Origin: Coffea arabica
Lineage: Eukaryota > Streptophyta > Magnoliopsida > Gentianales > Rubiaceae
DNA: 64,000 bases
Reading direction: 5' to 3'
NCBI RefSeq assembly: GCF_036785885.1
Contig: NC_092312.1
Span: forward strand, 24,446,001 to 24,510,000
Shown: in pieces, positions 10,825 to 20,315 of the stretch
Layout of the letters: each line of letters opens with the position of its first letter
How positions within the stretch are numbered: the stretch's first letter is position 1
Made by a program: the position numbers and the translations under genes
The notes under the pieces: model-generated
Told to the model about the DNA's origin: nothing
The model's input: only the letters and a program-made list of their open reading frames with translations
Databases searched by the model: none

Positions 10825-12949
10825 TGACAGGTGTCGTGCCTGTGCAATAATAAATACCTGCTTAAGAAAAATAAATTTTCTGTGTATAGTAGTAAGCAGG
10901 GTCGAATCCACAGGGACTGGGAAAAATTCGATTCTTTTTAAATTCGAGACACGGGGGATTTTTATCAGATAAAACTAAAAATAAATAATTAAACAATTTA
11001 ACTAAAAATAATCAAACAATTTAACCAAAAATAAATAAATAATTAATACGAATGTAAATGGCAATTAAATAAATAATAAATAAATTCTAGTCAAGGATAC
11101 AACTACGTAGACACAGTCCATTCATCCGATCATTGATGCAAAGAAAGTTCACCTAATTTTATTAACAGGCTAGTTATAGTCGCCGATAAGCTCTAACGAC
11201 CAGCTTTTCCTTAATTTATTGATAACCAAGGTACGACCATTGATTACCCCTAACCAGGAAATACTCCTAGGTACGACCGTAGGAATTAATTTCCTAATTG
11301 CATTAAAAACTAGAAAAGCCTAACCCAAATTAATAACACGCTACGAGGGTTATTTAAATCAGATTGCATGTCCCCCTAGTATGTGAAAATACTAGTTGTC
11401 ACTAATATTAACCAACTAAACAATTACGGATTTAATTGATTAATTTGACAGGAGATTAAAAAGTCAAATTGCACATCGGGCCCTTGATATCCAATTAACA
11501 AAATAATCCCATGGAAATTAAAATAGAAAACATGCAAATATTAATAAATTAAGGAACACGTAAAATTAATTAGATCTCACAGATAATTGGGACTGCGTCT
11601 TCGCATTGATCCTTGACTAGAGAAGAAAATTAGCCACGCCTCATAAGAAAATCTTCACACAATTCAATTGAATTTAAAGACATCATCTTTCTTCGATAAT
11701 TGAGAGAGTGAATAACAAAGCTCTCGGAAGAGAATAAGAAAATTGCACACTAGAATTCAACAAACCAAAACAACTCCCTATTCTCTCCTCTGGAACATCC
11801 CTCGGAGAGAAAACTAAAAACTCCTCTATCCTCCTACGGAGCTTCTCTGGAGAGAAAACTCAAACTAGTCTAATGTCTCTTGAAGCTCGTCCGATTTCTT
11901 CATACATAAAAAACCAGCCAAAATGGAGACATCACCCCACGTCCTTCAAAGAGGTCATCATTTCTCTACACAATCATTTCCATTCCACTCAAAACAAAAG
12001 CAATTGTCGGTTTTCTTTTTGACCAAGTGCACACGTTCACCAAAAACCCTCTGTTTTGAAACTCGGACCGGACCGGCCGGTCGAACCGGGAACCGGCCAG
12101 GTAACCGGTCCGAGTCTTATTTAAAAACCGGAAATTTAAAACCCGGTCAAAGCCGGTCAAAAACCGGGTTTGACCGGAAAAAACCGGTTTTTCCGGTTCA
12201 ACAGTAATTTTTTTTAAAAAAAAATTCAAACTTTATAATATTATGTTTTGACCCTCTAAATTGTTAAAACTTATCGATATACCTCAAATATTTGATACTT
12301 TATAAATATTTTCCTAAAATTTGATGTTATTTTTCAATTAAACTCATAATTTTAATTCTAAACTTGTTAATATTTATTAAATAATATAAATTGCTACTTA
12401 ATTGTTCTAATTTCTTTATATTTTCTTGTTAAATATATTTGAAACATCAAATATATATGAATATACCTTTATTAATATCAATATATTATTAGATATTATA
12501 AATATAATATTTTAATTTTTAAATAATTTTTATTTATGACGTCATCCGGTTCGACCCCTATCGACCCCCGGTTGAACCCATTGACCCCTGACCCCTGACC
12601 TTGGCCGAGTCGCTATCCGGTCCGATTCTGAAAACATAGGCAAAACCACAAATGTGCAAAGAAAGCACACTTTAGACAATACAACTTATTTGCGGTCCCC
12701 ACCAACTTTGACATGTTGTCTAGCCAAATTGAATTCCCAAATGCAATTCCATTCTTCTACGTTGGTTTGCACCAAAATTGTGCAAAGTTTCACAATAATC
12801 TTCTCAAGAGGTTTCTGCTCCAATTTCTGAAATTATATCCAAATACCAAATATAAATATATATTGACAATTAAAGCAAATTAAAGCAATATTTGGCAAGG
12901 ATAAAAAGGAAAATTAACAATAAAATTACTAACAATTAACACCCTATCA
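10825..12949 (-). mobile_element. Solo LTR of a Ty3/gypsy-type retrotransposon
   Basis: The segment begins TG and ends CA and is bordered by a perfect 5-bp direct repeat GGCTA (10820-10824 and 12950-12954), the hallmark of LTR-element insertion. On the minus strand it runs from TGATAGGGTGTTAATTG to a 3' part resembling the U5 end of long-LTR gypsy elements (CCCTGTGGATTCGACCCTG near 10900-10925). No internal coding region is present, so it is a solo LTR of about 2.1 kb, including a nested element. The perfect target duplication suggests a moderately young insertion, younger than the Helitron it interrupts. Lineage (Tat/Ogre or Athila-like) is a guess from LTR length. Confidence 0.75.
12046..12640. 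mobile_element. TIR element nested in the solo LTR
   Basis: The left end (CTGTTTTGAAACTCGGACCG from 12051) and the right end (CCGGTCCGATTCTGAAAACA to 12635) are inverted copies. The ends are full of CCGGT/ACCGG words (12060-12200 and 12545-12625) around an AT-rich core. This is the pattern of a common plant non-autonomous TIR element with CCGGT-rich subterminal repeats. No clean target-site duplication was found. Boundaries are good to about 10 bases. Confidence 0.55.
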
Positions 12950-13270
12950 GGCTATGTCCAGCTAGTCTTCTACTTGTTCCATGCGTATGACTTCATGCTC
13001 TCTGAAGAATTGATTCAGCATAGTCATCTTCGATAGTGGCTGTTAGCAAACCGGTATCATCACATAGCTGGGTTTCAAAGCGCAATCTAAAAGTTGCAAA
13101 GTAGATATAGGTGAAATTGTTAGTAATAAATATGTGATTAGTTCGTAGCTCCGAAGTTTATATACAAGGAGGATTCATTACTGTTTGTTAAGAATGTAGG
13201 TGTAAGTTTTATAGCTGATACCTTGCGAGAGGTCTCGGATACGTCATTCGGCAAAAGAAACATGTGAAAT

Positions 13271-13910
13271 CCGTGTCGATATCTGCACCGATAGGCTTCA
13301 TACAAGTGGGATTGGGACAACTGAGGAAATAGTAACGCGAGTTGGTGTTTCGGATACGAATTTCTGCTTTGATCCAAAAGGGCTTTGTTTGCATATTTTT
13401 GTAATGAAAGTTAGGAAAAGTAAATTTTAAATTTAGTTTAGACATGGAGGTTAGGAAATTGACCTGTTGAGCAGTAGGGTCAATAGTATATATTTCTCGT
13501 AGCTGCAATGCAATTGGTGGATGGACTTGTTCATGAGCTTTGTCATAGAGTTTCTCTTGAATTAACTTCCGTATATAAGTAGCATTTTCAGCAATCCGTG
13601 TCGATATCTGCACCGATAGGCTTCACACAAGTGGGATTGGGACAACTGAGGAAATAGTAACGCGAGTTGGTGTTTCGGATACGAATTTCTGCTTTGATCC
13701 AAAAGGGCTTTGTTTGCATATTTTTGTAATGAAAGTTAGGAAAAGTAAATTTTAAATTTAGTTTAGACATGGAGGTTAGGAAATTGACCTGTTGAGCAGT
13801 AGGGTCAATAGTATAGCTGCGATTCAATTGGTGGATGGACTTGTTGATGAGCTTTGTCATAGAGTTTCTCTTGAATTAACTTTCGTATATAAGTAGCATT
13901 TTCAGCAATC
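13271..13910. repeat. Tandem duplication, period about 325 bp, of an RPA1 exon
   Basis: 13271-13595 and 13596-13910 are nearly identical from CCGTGTCGATATCTGCACCG to CATTTTCAGCAATC. The second copy lacks about 10 bases near 13815, so it cannot keep the same frame. The high identity marks this as recent relative to the rest of the Helitron. Confidence 0.9.
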
Positions 13911-15582
13911 CTGTTAGTAAGAGAGTGCATATTAGGATAGTACTAATAATAGGTTAAAGGTAGAGAATATTTATCTTACCATTGCCTCAATAGTGCAGCC
14001 TGGGGGATTTCTAGATTGAATATTATGATAGAAGTTGCCAGAGTCCCAATAGATATAGCTGAGAAATTGTGTAATTATTAGCAACACGGAAATTTCTACA
14101 GAATGTTTTATCGTAGTGCTATTTGAAAGTAGCTAGGTCTTACTGTGATGAGTGTTGAACTTTGGTCTTGCTATGATAATGATTGGCTGGTGAGGTATCA
14201 AGCTCTTTAATTGGGCACCTTCAGAAGGGAGGAATTCTTCCCACATGGTGAATAATAAAGGTTTTTCCCTGTTGCATGAAGAAGTTATAGAAAGTTTAAA
14301 GTTTTTGTGTTAGTTAAAAATGTTTCTATGACAGTCATCATCTTACTCTTCATTAAGAACAACAAATTCCTGAATTGGAACATAACGGTTGCCTCTGGGA
14401 ACAGTGCGAGAAGGTAAGGCATGGATGATGGCACATAAGATACCTAAGAAAAATCATATATGCTGCATCAGTTCAATAAAGTTTAACAGGTAAAAATTAG
14501 AAAGTAAGGTGAAGAGAGCTGTGTTGGCATGCTTATTCTTGTATTGTCATCTTCAATGAAGCCATGCAGCTCGCGAAATTGTGCAAATTGGTAGCAGTGT
14601 TCACAAGAGAGTGTATTATCAGGTGCAATAGCATGGATGAAGGTTCTCTTTGATATTGCCAGTTGATAGGCCGATGAAGCCATGAAGAATGGACTGGCAA
14701 TCTTTGTTATCCAAGCATTTCCAATGTAATAGGTGGAATGCAATTGCAAGATTGGATCAAGATCTTCAATATCGCGATCATACACAGAAGCTTGAATTGT
14801 GTTATTCTGTTTTTTTTCTTGTATGAGAAAAAATAATTAGATTTACTGTAATATAATTTCGTAGGGCCAAGAAAAATGCTTGCTGGAAATCGTATGTAGT
14901 AGTAAGAATTTGAGAATGTGCACTCACTGCTGCATCTGCGAAGATATATTTCTGATATGGAGTGCCAGTGTCTTTGCCATAACGAATAGGGCTCTTTTCT
15001 ATAATAACAAGCTTTGCAAACCAGTTTCTGTTCGCGTCTGTTCGGTCGGGAATGAGAACGCACTTGGTTTCTATGTTTGATCTGAAATTTTCATGGTTCA
15101 TATAAAGTAAAACTGATAAAATATCGCATATTATAATTTGTAGATTTCTAGATAGGTCAAGTAAATAACAGACTTAAGCACTGTAAAATCATAAGATACC
15201 TGGCAGTAGTCATTGCAAGTGTTTTTGCAATGCTTGTCAATAGCAGATTGCAGTAAGTTGCTTATTTTGAAGTCTGGAAGATATTATGCAGAATTTCATA
15301 TAAATGACAGTGAGGTGAAGAAAATAACGAGGAATCAAATGTTTATGGTAGATGTTTTTATATTTTATATATAAGCATTAGCTTGAAATATGCTTCTGAT
15401 GCAAGATAGATTGATGGAAATTGGAATTATATGAGAGTTGACAGAATGGAAGTTGGAGACGTAAGAGTATAAGGGAATAAGAATAAAAGACTTACCTTTA
15501 CAGGTAAAAAAGAAGGCTGCCGTGAACTGAAGGATATGGGGGAGGCTTCACATAGGATAGTAGTTTTCTAATATGCTGTTAA

Positions 15583-15584
<2 letters not shown>

Positions 15585-15630
<46 letters not shown>
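15585..15630. repeat. (AT)n microsatellite
   Basis: Uninterrupted AT dinucleotide run of about 46 bases inside the Helitron. Confidence 0.95.
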
Positions 15631-15632
<2 letters not shown>

Positions 15633-15639
15633 ATATATA

Positions 15640-17150
15640 CATAGACATAATAGCAAGGTTACTTCATGCATGAGTGCACCGCATAGAAAAAAAAATGACA
15701 TAATGATGGAATTATAGAATTGTGTGCTGTGGGAAGAGAAGGTTACACGTAGCTTATCAATTATATGCGTCATGCAAGTAGCAGTACAGGTGTTGGTAAT
15801 ATGAGCAAGTGAGATGTCTGATGTATTATAGGTATGACTAAAGCAGAGTTTTGTAATGCTTCTAACTATTATTCGTTTATATCATATACCTGTTTTCTTC
15901 GATGGTAGTTGAATTATGTCTTTAGTGCGTTGAAGAGAAGCTTCTGAAAGCAATGAGAGTGATTGATAGTAGACTCTGGTATTCTCTTTGTTGAAGTTAG
16001 CATTGGTTTTTGCTTGTTTCTCAGAGGTTGTATAAACTTCTGATAGGCGTGGGATTGGTTGCAAAATGGATGCCAGGTCAACAAGCATATTCGTGCTTTC
16101 GTGTCTGAATTGCGCAAAGCCTTTTATGGATATCTTTGAATACCTTTTTGCAAAGTTTTATAGAGAAGTTACTTTGTACTTGATTGTCTGAACTATATTT
16201 AGCTGCATTAGTCTCTTTTATACGTAAGCTAGGACATAGTTTTGAGTGATTAAAAATAAAATTAAATGCAGCGCAAGAAAATATTAGGAATTTAATGTGC
16301 CACTAGATAGACCTAAGAATCCGAGGGAAGAGTGAATATTTAACCTCATGCAACGTAAAAATAAAAGTTTCTTTGTTGTTGCAGTGATTAGATTCGTTAA
16401 CTGAATCAAGAGACAGAGTGATCAGATTTTTTAATACAAAAACTGAGGATCCGGCCTTCTCTAATGTAAAAATAAATATTTCTATGCTGTCTTGGTGATC
16501 AGATTTTGCAATATTTCTACTTTTTTGCTTAACAGATGACAAGCTCTCTTGCTTTTCTGCGAAGTCTGAATCTAAGTGAGAGATAGAACGATCTTTTCTT
16601 TCATGTTTCGCCTTGAAATTTGATATTTATGCAGTAGGTTAAATAATGATAATTGTTATTATGATTGCATTTGATAATTAGAAAGTCATCTTGTATAGGA
16701 CGTATAGATGTACCAGTGTATGTATATAGATATATGCATTTAATGTAGAATGAAGATCAACTGATTCTTTAAAGACGTTGGATGAAAAAAATGTCAGATG
16801 TGTAAACAAAAGCAACCATAGTTTTTCACTACTGTGTTACCATATAAGAATATAGGTTGTTTACAATATGTATGGGTTTAAACTTTACAAAAGATTAAGT
16901 CACACTGGAATTACACTGTTCATGTAAATTTATGAAAAAAGCGATCAATAATTTTGGAAGCAAGAACCCGACAACTTTGATCTCCTTACTGGGAAGAAAG
17001 CGGTCATATTGCTAGTTCAGAGCTAAAAATGAAGCATTGATTGCTCATAATATCAGTACATCATAAAACTGTTTGTCTATATTTTGACTAAAAGAAAGGT
17101 CATAGATGAAATCTAGGAAAATGTTGCATTAAACTAATTGAAATCGTGAG
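15640..17150. other. Helitron interior with no recognised gene
   Basis: Short minus-strand frames occur at 16117-15882 and 16542-16303. They may be the 5' portion of the RPA1 gene or an unrelated leader, but I recognise no domain. The second frame contains two similar ~30-residue segments (each with FIFTL), so a small internal repeat is likely. Confidence 0.4.
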
Positions 17151-17205
17151 ACCAGACGAAGCCGCTGGAGAATGCAAAGAACAAAGAAAACCTGGGACGG
17201 GGAAA

Positions 17206-17530
17206 GAATCTAGAGGTCTCTCGTACCCTCAGGTGGTTATCAAGAGGTTTGATCGAGCAGGGATTGACCGTACTGGAAATTCTTTTCTAACTAAATTTGC
17301 AACAATGGTTGGCTGATTAAGGCACAAGAATTTTGTTCAACTTCGAGGATGGTGCTGTGAAGGATCAGAAGTAGTTCTGATCTATGACCATTTACAAAGT
17401 AGTAGTTTGGACGAAGTCTTTCACAAGAATACAAGTTCTGCAATTATCCTCTTTTGAAAGCAAAGGTTCAATATAGTCGTCAGAGTTACGTTTTCATACC
17501 TGCATAATGTGGGAGAATTCATAGGGATGT
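17206..17530 (+). pseudogene. Fragment of a lectin-type receptor-like kinase
   Basis: The + strand reads PQVVIKRFDRAGIDRTGNSF, then FLTKFATMVG, a stop, RHKNFVQLRGWCCEGSEVVL, IYDHLQSSSLDEVFHKN, a stop, and KQRFNIVVRV. This is the N-lobe of an L-type lectin receptor kinase domain, resembling the class called receptor-like kinase S.2. The invariant Lys block (VVIKRF) and the hinge are visible. Catalytic-loop HRD and DFG motifs are absent because the piece ends near 17530. Stops show that it is not a gene. It lies inside the Helitron and opposite to its coding genes, as expected for captured host DNA. Sequence 17540-17770 may belong to the same or another capture but is not recognisable. Confidence 0.75.
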
Positions 17531-17775
17531 GAACACTTGTAATATAGCTTATTTTGTGGTTGAATTGGTGGGGGCGTGTCAAGGAAAAAAAGTACATAGA
17601 GAAGTGGAAATTCCTGCAACTTTTAGTTATAGTGATGAAGACAGAGACTGAACGAGTGGAAGAAGATTACCTTTGCAAGAGTGGTAATTGGTACATCATG
17701 AAAGTGGTGAAGGAGGCCTATGTAAGCTTTGTAAGTGTGCAGAGCCAACTATTGCTATCCGTTTAACATGATCAT

Positions 17776-18125
17776 TTAACAGTCTGATTTGCTCCAGATA
17801 TGTGTTGATGTCTCTCGCATTGGAATTGTCTTCACATTCTTGTAGAACAGGGGAATATGTTTTCTAAACACTGGGAGGAAAAGATTGAAACCAGTAACAT
17901 ATCTCATTCCAGGGATATATAATAACATTTCAGCTATCACAATATGGTCGACCTGTTTTTGTTGAAGTTCTAAAATTTTTCTTCCTCCTTCACAATTATT
18001 ACCAAATGCTGCGTGGGAAATCACATGACCGATTAAAGTTTGAAGATAAGGCTAAACATCTAGCTCACAAGATTCTTCCAGCGAAAGTTTTTCGTCCCAA
18101 CTTCTCAACATCTCACTGTCCAGTT
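17776..18125 (-). pseudogene. Fragment of a CYP72-clan cytochrome P450
   Basis: The minus strand reads SEMLRSWDEKLSLEESCELD, V, a stop where the family has Trp, then PYLQTLIGHVISHAAFGNN, CEGGRKILELQQKQVDHIV and LLYIPGMRYV. This is the C-to-F helix region of CYP72-clan P450s, whose consensus has a WPYLQ block, an ISRTAFGSSYEEG block and YIPG. Heme-binding and K-helix motifs are missing, so only about a fifth of a P450 is present. The frame decays after YIPGMRY. It is a captured, dead piece inside the Helitron, next to the receptor-kinase piece and on the opposite strand. Confidence 0.8.
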
Positions 18126-19452
18126 ATTAGGATCCCCCAGAAGGCGCAACTTCTCTTAAGAAGCTTCAACAGCTCTCTAGGGTAAGGAATGGAACTTCCC
18201 GGCACGCAGGAAAGAGTGGTTGAGTTTGAGCCTTGAGTTTATTGTACGACCTACGTCCTTCTCTTAAGTCAGTGCCAGAGAGATTTGAGTTTCTAGTCTG
18301 TTTTAAGACATTCCGAGCATCAAGGCAGGTGCTAGAAAGCCCTCCGCCCTTCTATGGCTTATTCCCTTCCGATCCAGAAATAGCTAGGGCCGATGGTTGT
18401 GCTTCCCCTGCCTCCTCTGCTTCCCCTTTATAAAGGGGGAGGAATCTCGGGTGTATGGCTGATTTAGAGGTTGATATTTCGTAGGAGGCAGTTGACTTTT
18501 TCCAAGCCTTATTCTCAGCTGAATCTAGTTTGAGATCCTTCAGGGGATAAAAACCTTATTGATGTTAATTGAGAAGTGTTGCGTCCAAAGTCGCCCTAAA
18601 AGCAAGTGATACGGAGGATGAGAATCTATCACATGGACTTTTACCCTATCTTTCCCGCTGCGAGTTTGTTGTCTATGTGTTGATGCTCTGGTAAGCACGG
18701 GGCGAAAGCCTCAACCTCATCATTTTCATTCTTTCAAGTGGAAAGCTCACGAGTTCATTTCACAGATCAGAATCAAGCCGGTTCGTCAAGCAGTCGACCA
18801 GGCCAGGGGCCAGATATCTTGAGAATGGAGCTACAAAATCCTAATGCTGAAGGTCAACCTATCGTGCGATAACGCGGCTTACTTTCATTCGGCCTCATTG
18901 TCCGGCTCACTTAGTTGTCCGAGGCAGATCCCTGCTATTAACGTTAGGGGTAGAGGCCCACCCCTTCACGCTCATGTCACGTCAAGCTGCTTAATTCAAT
19001 TCTATCTGCACCTGACACCAGCAAGATCAATCTCTTTCTTACTCATCCATTAACAAGGCAAAAGCAAGGTCCTTGAAAATACCTTTTGAAGTTGGGGTTT
19101 GAGCTCCTTAGTCGGTAAAACAAGGAAGAAACCTATGTAGTGGGTTCGACTCCCACAGGGTCATCCAGTGGTTGATGGTTCGAGGTTCAGACGCATCGAG
19201 CTCAAGCTCCTTAGATTTACGGATTCGAAAGGGGCCTAAATCCAACAAGAAGAGAAGGCAGGGTTCGGTGTTTAAAAGGTGGGGCTTAGGGGTTCAAGTA
19301 TCTCCATTTGTTACGACGACACCAGATCAGAGCGAGAGACGAGAACTGGATAGTTTTCTCACTGAAGTCGAAATAGATGGCCTGTTTAGTAATTAGAGCT
19401 AGCTGGCACATTTTCTCCTATTTAGGGGCCTAGTGAAATGTAGCTTTTCTAG
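18126..19452. other. Organelle-like (probably mitochondrial) DNA segment
   Basis: This block is visibly richer in G and C than the DNA on either side and has the texture of plant mitochondrial intergenic DNA (CTTCCGATCCAGAAATAGCT, AAGGCAGGTGCTAGAAAGCC, GGGGTAGAGGCCCACCCC). It contains a tRNA-like 3' half near 19138-19167. An open frame at 19172-19396 (SSSSLDLRIRKGPKSNKKRR...) does not match a gene I can name. Its edges coincide with the P450 piece on the left and the GTD-domain piece on the right. The mitochondrial origin is inferred from composition and style, not proven. Confidence 0.5.
19105..19167 (+). other. tRNA-like 3' half, probably non-functional
   Basis: GTGGG-TTCGACT-CCCAC forms a perfect T-arm (5-bp stem, 7-base loop), followed after eight bases by CCA. 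AGTCGGTA upstream resembles a D-loop. I could not close an acceptor stem or D stem, so it is a remnant or a t-element rather than a tRNA gene. Confidence 0.35.
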
Positions 19453-19640
19453 TATGGGATTTCAGCCTAACTTTTGCTCATTTGCACAGTAGCATTTTTT
19501 CCTTGTAGGCATCATATCGTAGATGAAGCTTCACTGGCAGTAGAAGAAGAGGCCTCTCTGTCTACTTCCAACTGATTGTAAAGTTTCTGTAGCAGTTGTT
19601 GTTGAGCGCAGAAGATTTGCTCGCATGCAGAATGGCACTA
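19453..19640 (-). pseudogene. Fragment of a GTD-binding (DUF593) domain protein
   Basis: The minus strand reads CAQQQLLQKLYNQLEVDREA, then SSSTASEASSTI, a stop and CLQGKNATVQMSKS. This matches the start of the GTD-binding domain, the coiled-coil domain of plant myosin-binding proteins of the MyoB/FLOURY1 family, whose consensus has LQKLYNELDVEREAS and then LRLQGEKAAVKME. Only about 60 residues remain and stops interrupt them. It is a third captured host gene piece, adjoining the organelle-like block. Confidence 0.72.
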
Positions 19641-20315
19641 CAAACTCTATACTCTGAATGAAGATCCCGTAAGAAGGATAGCAAATAACATATTGGTCAG
19701 GATAAGTTTTTTTTTTAAGAACAAGAAGTGAATGATATAGGTTAACACGTTATTTTTCGAGCATCAAGATATATACTTAACTTTAATAGTTACTACATGC
19801 TTAAACTGGACAACTGGTAAAAGAACAGTTACATTGTCTCAGGATAGACAAATCACAGACATGACTTAATACGAGGATGCAAACATTATTGTAGTCTAAA
19901 ATCATTCTTCAGTTGGAAACTGTTCATTCTGTTCAAAGTTTTCTCCTTTTTGTGCATATTCATTTCTGACTGAGCAACATTTGCGCTCTTAAAAATAGGG
20001 GCATATTTTTCAATGCCACTTCATTATGTCTACATAGTTGCTAGATTCCCTACACACATTGTGATAGTTATCAAATGAGGAAGAAGATTTAATGTAACGT
20101 TTCTATGCTGACCAGCTTGTAGAGAATGAGTTGTCAGTCTCCCATGACAAGGTATGTAGTCACAAAGCGACTCTAGTATTCAAGAAGTACTCAGTGCCCA
20201 ACAAACAGATTTTAAAAGCCAATTTTAACTAGAAATGAATACTAATCAAGAAAAACTCCTTTTTATACATTTTGGAGACTTTTTGTTCTCAAAGCAACAA
20301 GCAATGCGTAACACT
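19641..20315. other. Helitron spacer downstream of RepHel
   Basis: AT-rich sequence between the captured pieces and the RepHel stop codon. No gene was recognised. Confidence 0.4.

Larger units (their letters stand above)
10478..15101 (-). pseudogene. Helitron RPA1-like single-strand DNA-binding protein gene
   Basis: Several exons on the minus strand spell a plant-type RPA1. 15101-14890 gives an OB-fold A segment (FAKLVIIEKSPIRYGKDTG). 14790-14520 gives VYDRDIEDLDPILQLHSTYY and following. 14440-14345 gives a block with PRGNRYVPIQEFVVLNEE. 14255-14150 gives an OB-fold B block (FTMWEEFLPSEG...IIIIARPKFN). 13600-13209 gives a zinc-binding domain with CPNPTC and CFFC pairs. 13070-12985 gives RLRFETQLCDDTGLLTATIE, and 10815-10478 gives a Ser/Thr-rich tail with a basic end. 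RPA1-like genes are common passengers of plant autonomous Helitrons and presumably bind single-stranded DNA during rolling-circle transposition. A solo LTR sits between the last two coding blocks, and an internal 325-bp duplication repeats the zinc-domain exon. The start of the gene is not certain; it may extend to about 16100. Confidence 0.75.

Noticed and set aside
11923-12229. Overlapping frames rich in GNRxxxRSG and similar residues on both strands
   Set aside because: They arise from the CCGGT-rich repeats of the nested TIR element and are not coding.
10830-12950. Reading the 10.8-12.9 kb insertion as a Mutator-like element with 9-bp target duplication (GCTATGACA/GCTATGTCC)
   Set aside because: TG...CA ends with a perfect 5-bp GGCTA duplication and gypsy-like U5 sequence explain the borders better; the longer match has two mismatches.
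15585-15630. CRISPR-like or other regular array
   Set aside because: A simple AT dinucleotide run; no spaced repeats anywhere in the window resemble a CRISPR array, and none is expected in plant DNA.
19105-19167. Functional tRNA gene
   Set aside because: The T-arm and CCA are clear, but no acceptor stem, D stem or anticodon arm closes; reported only as a remnant.
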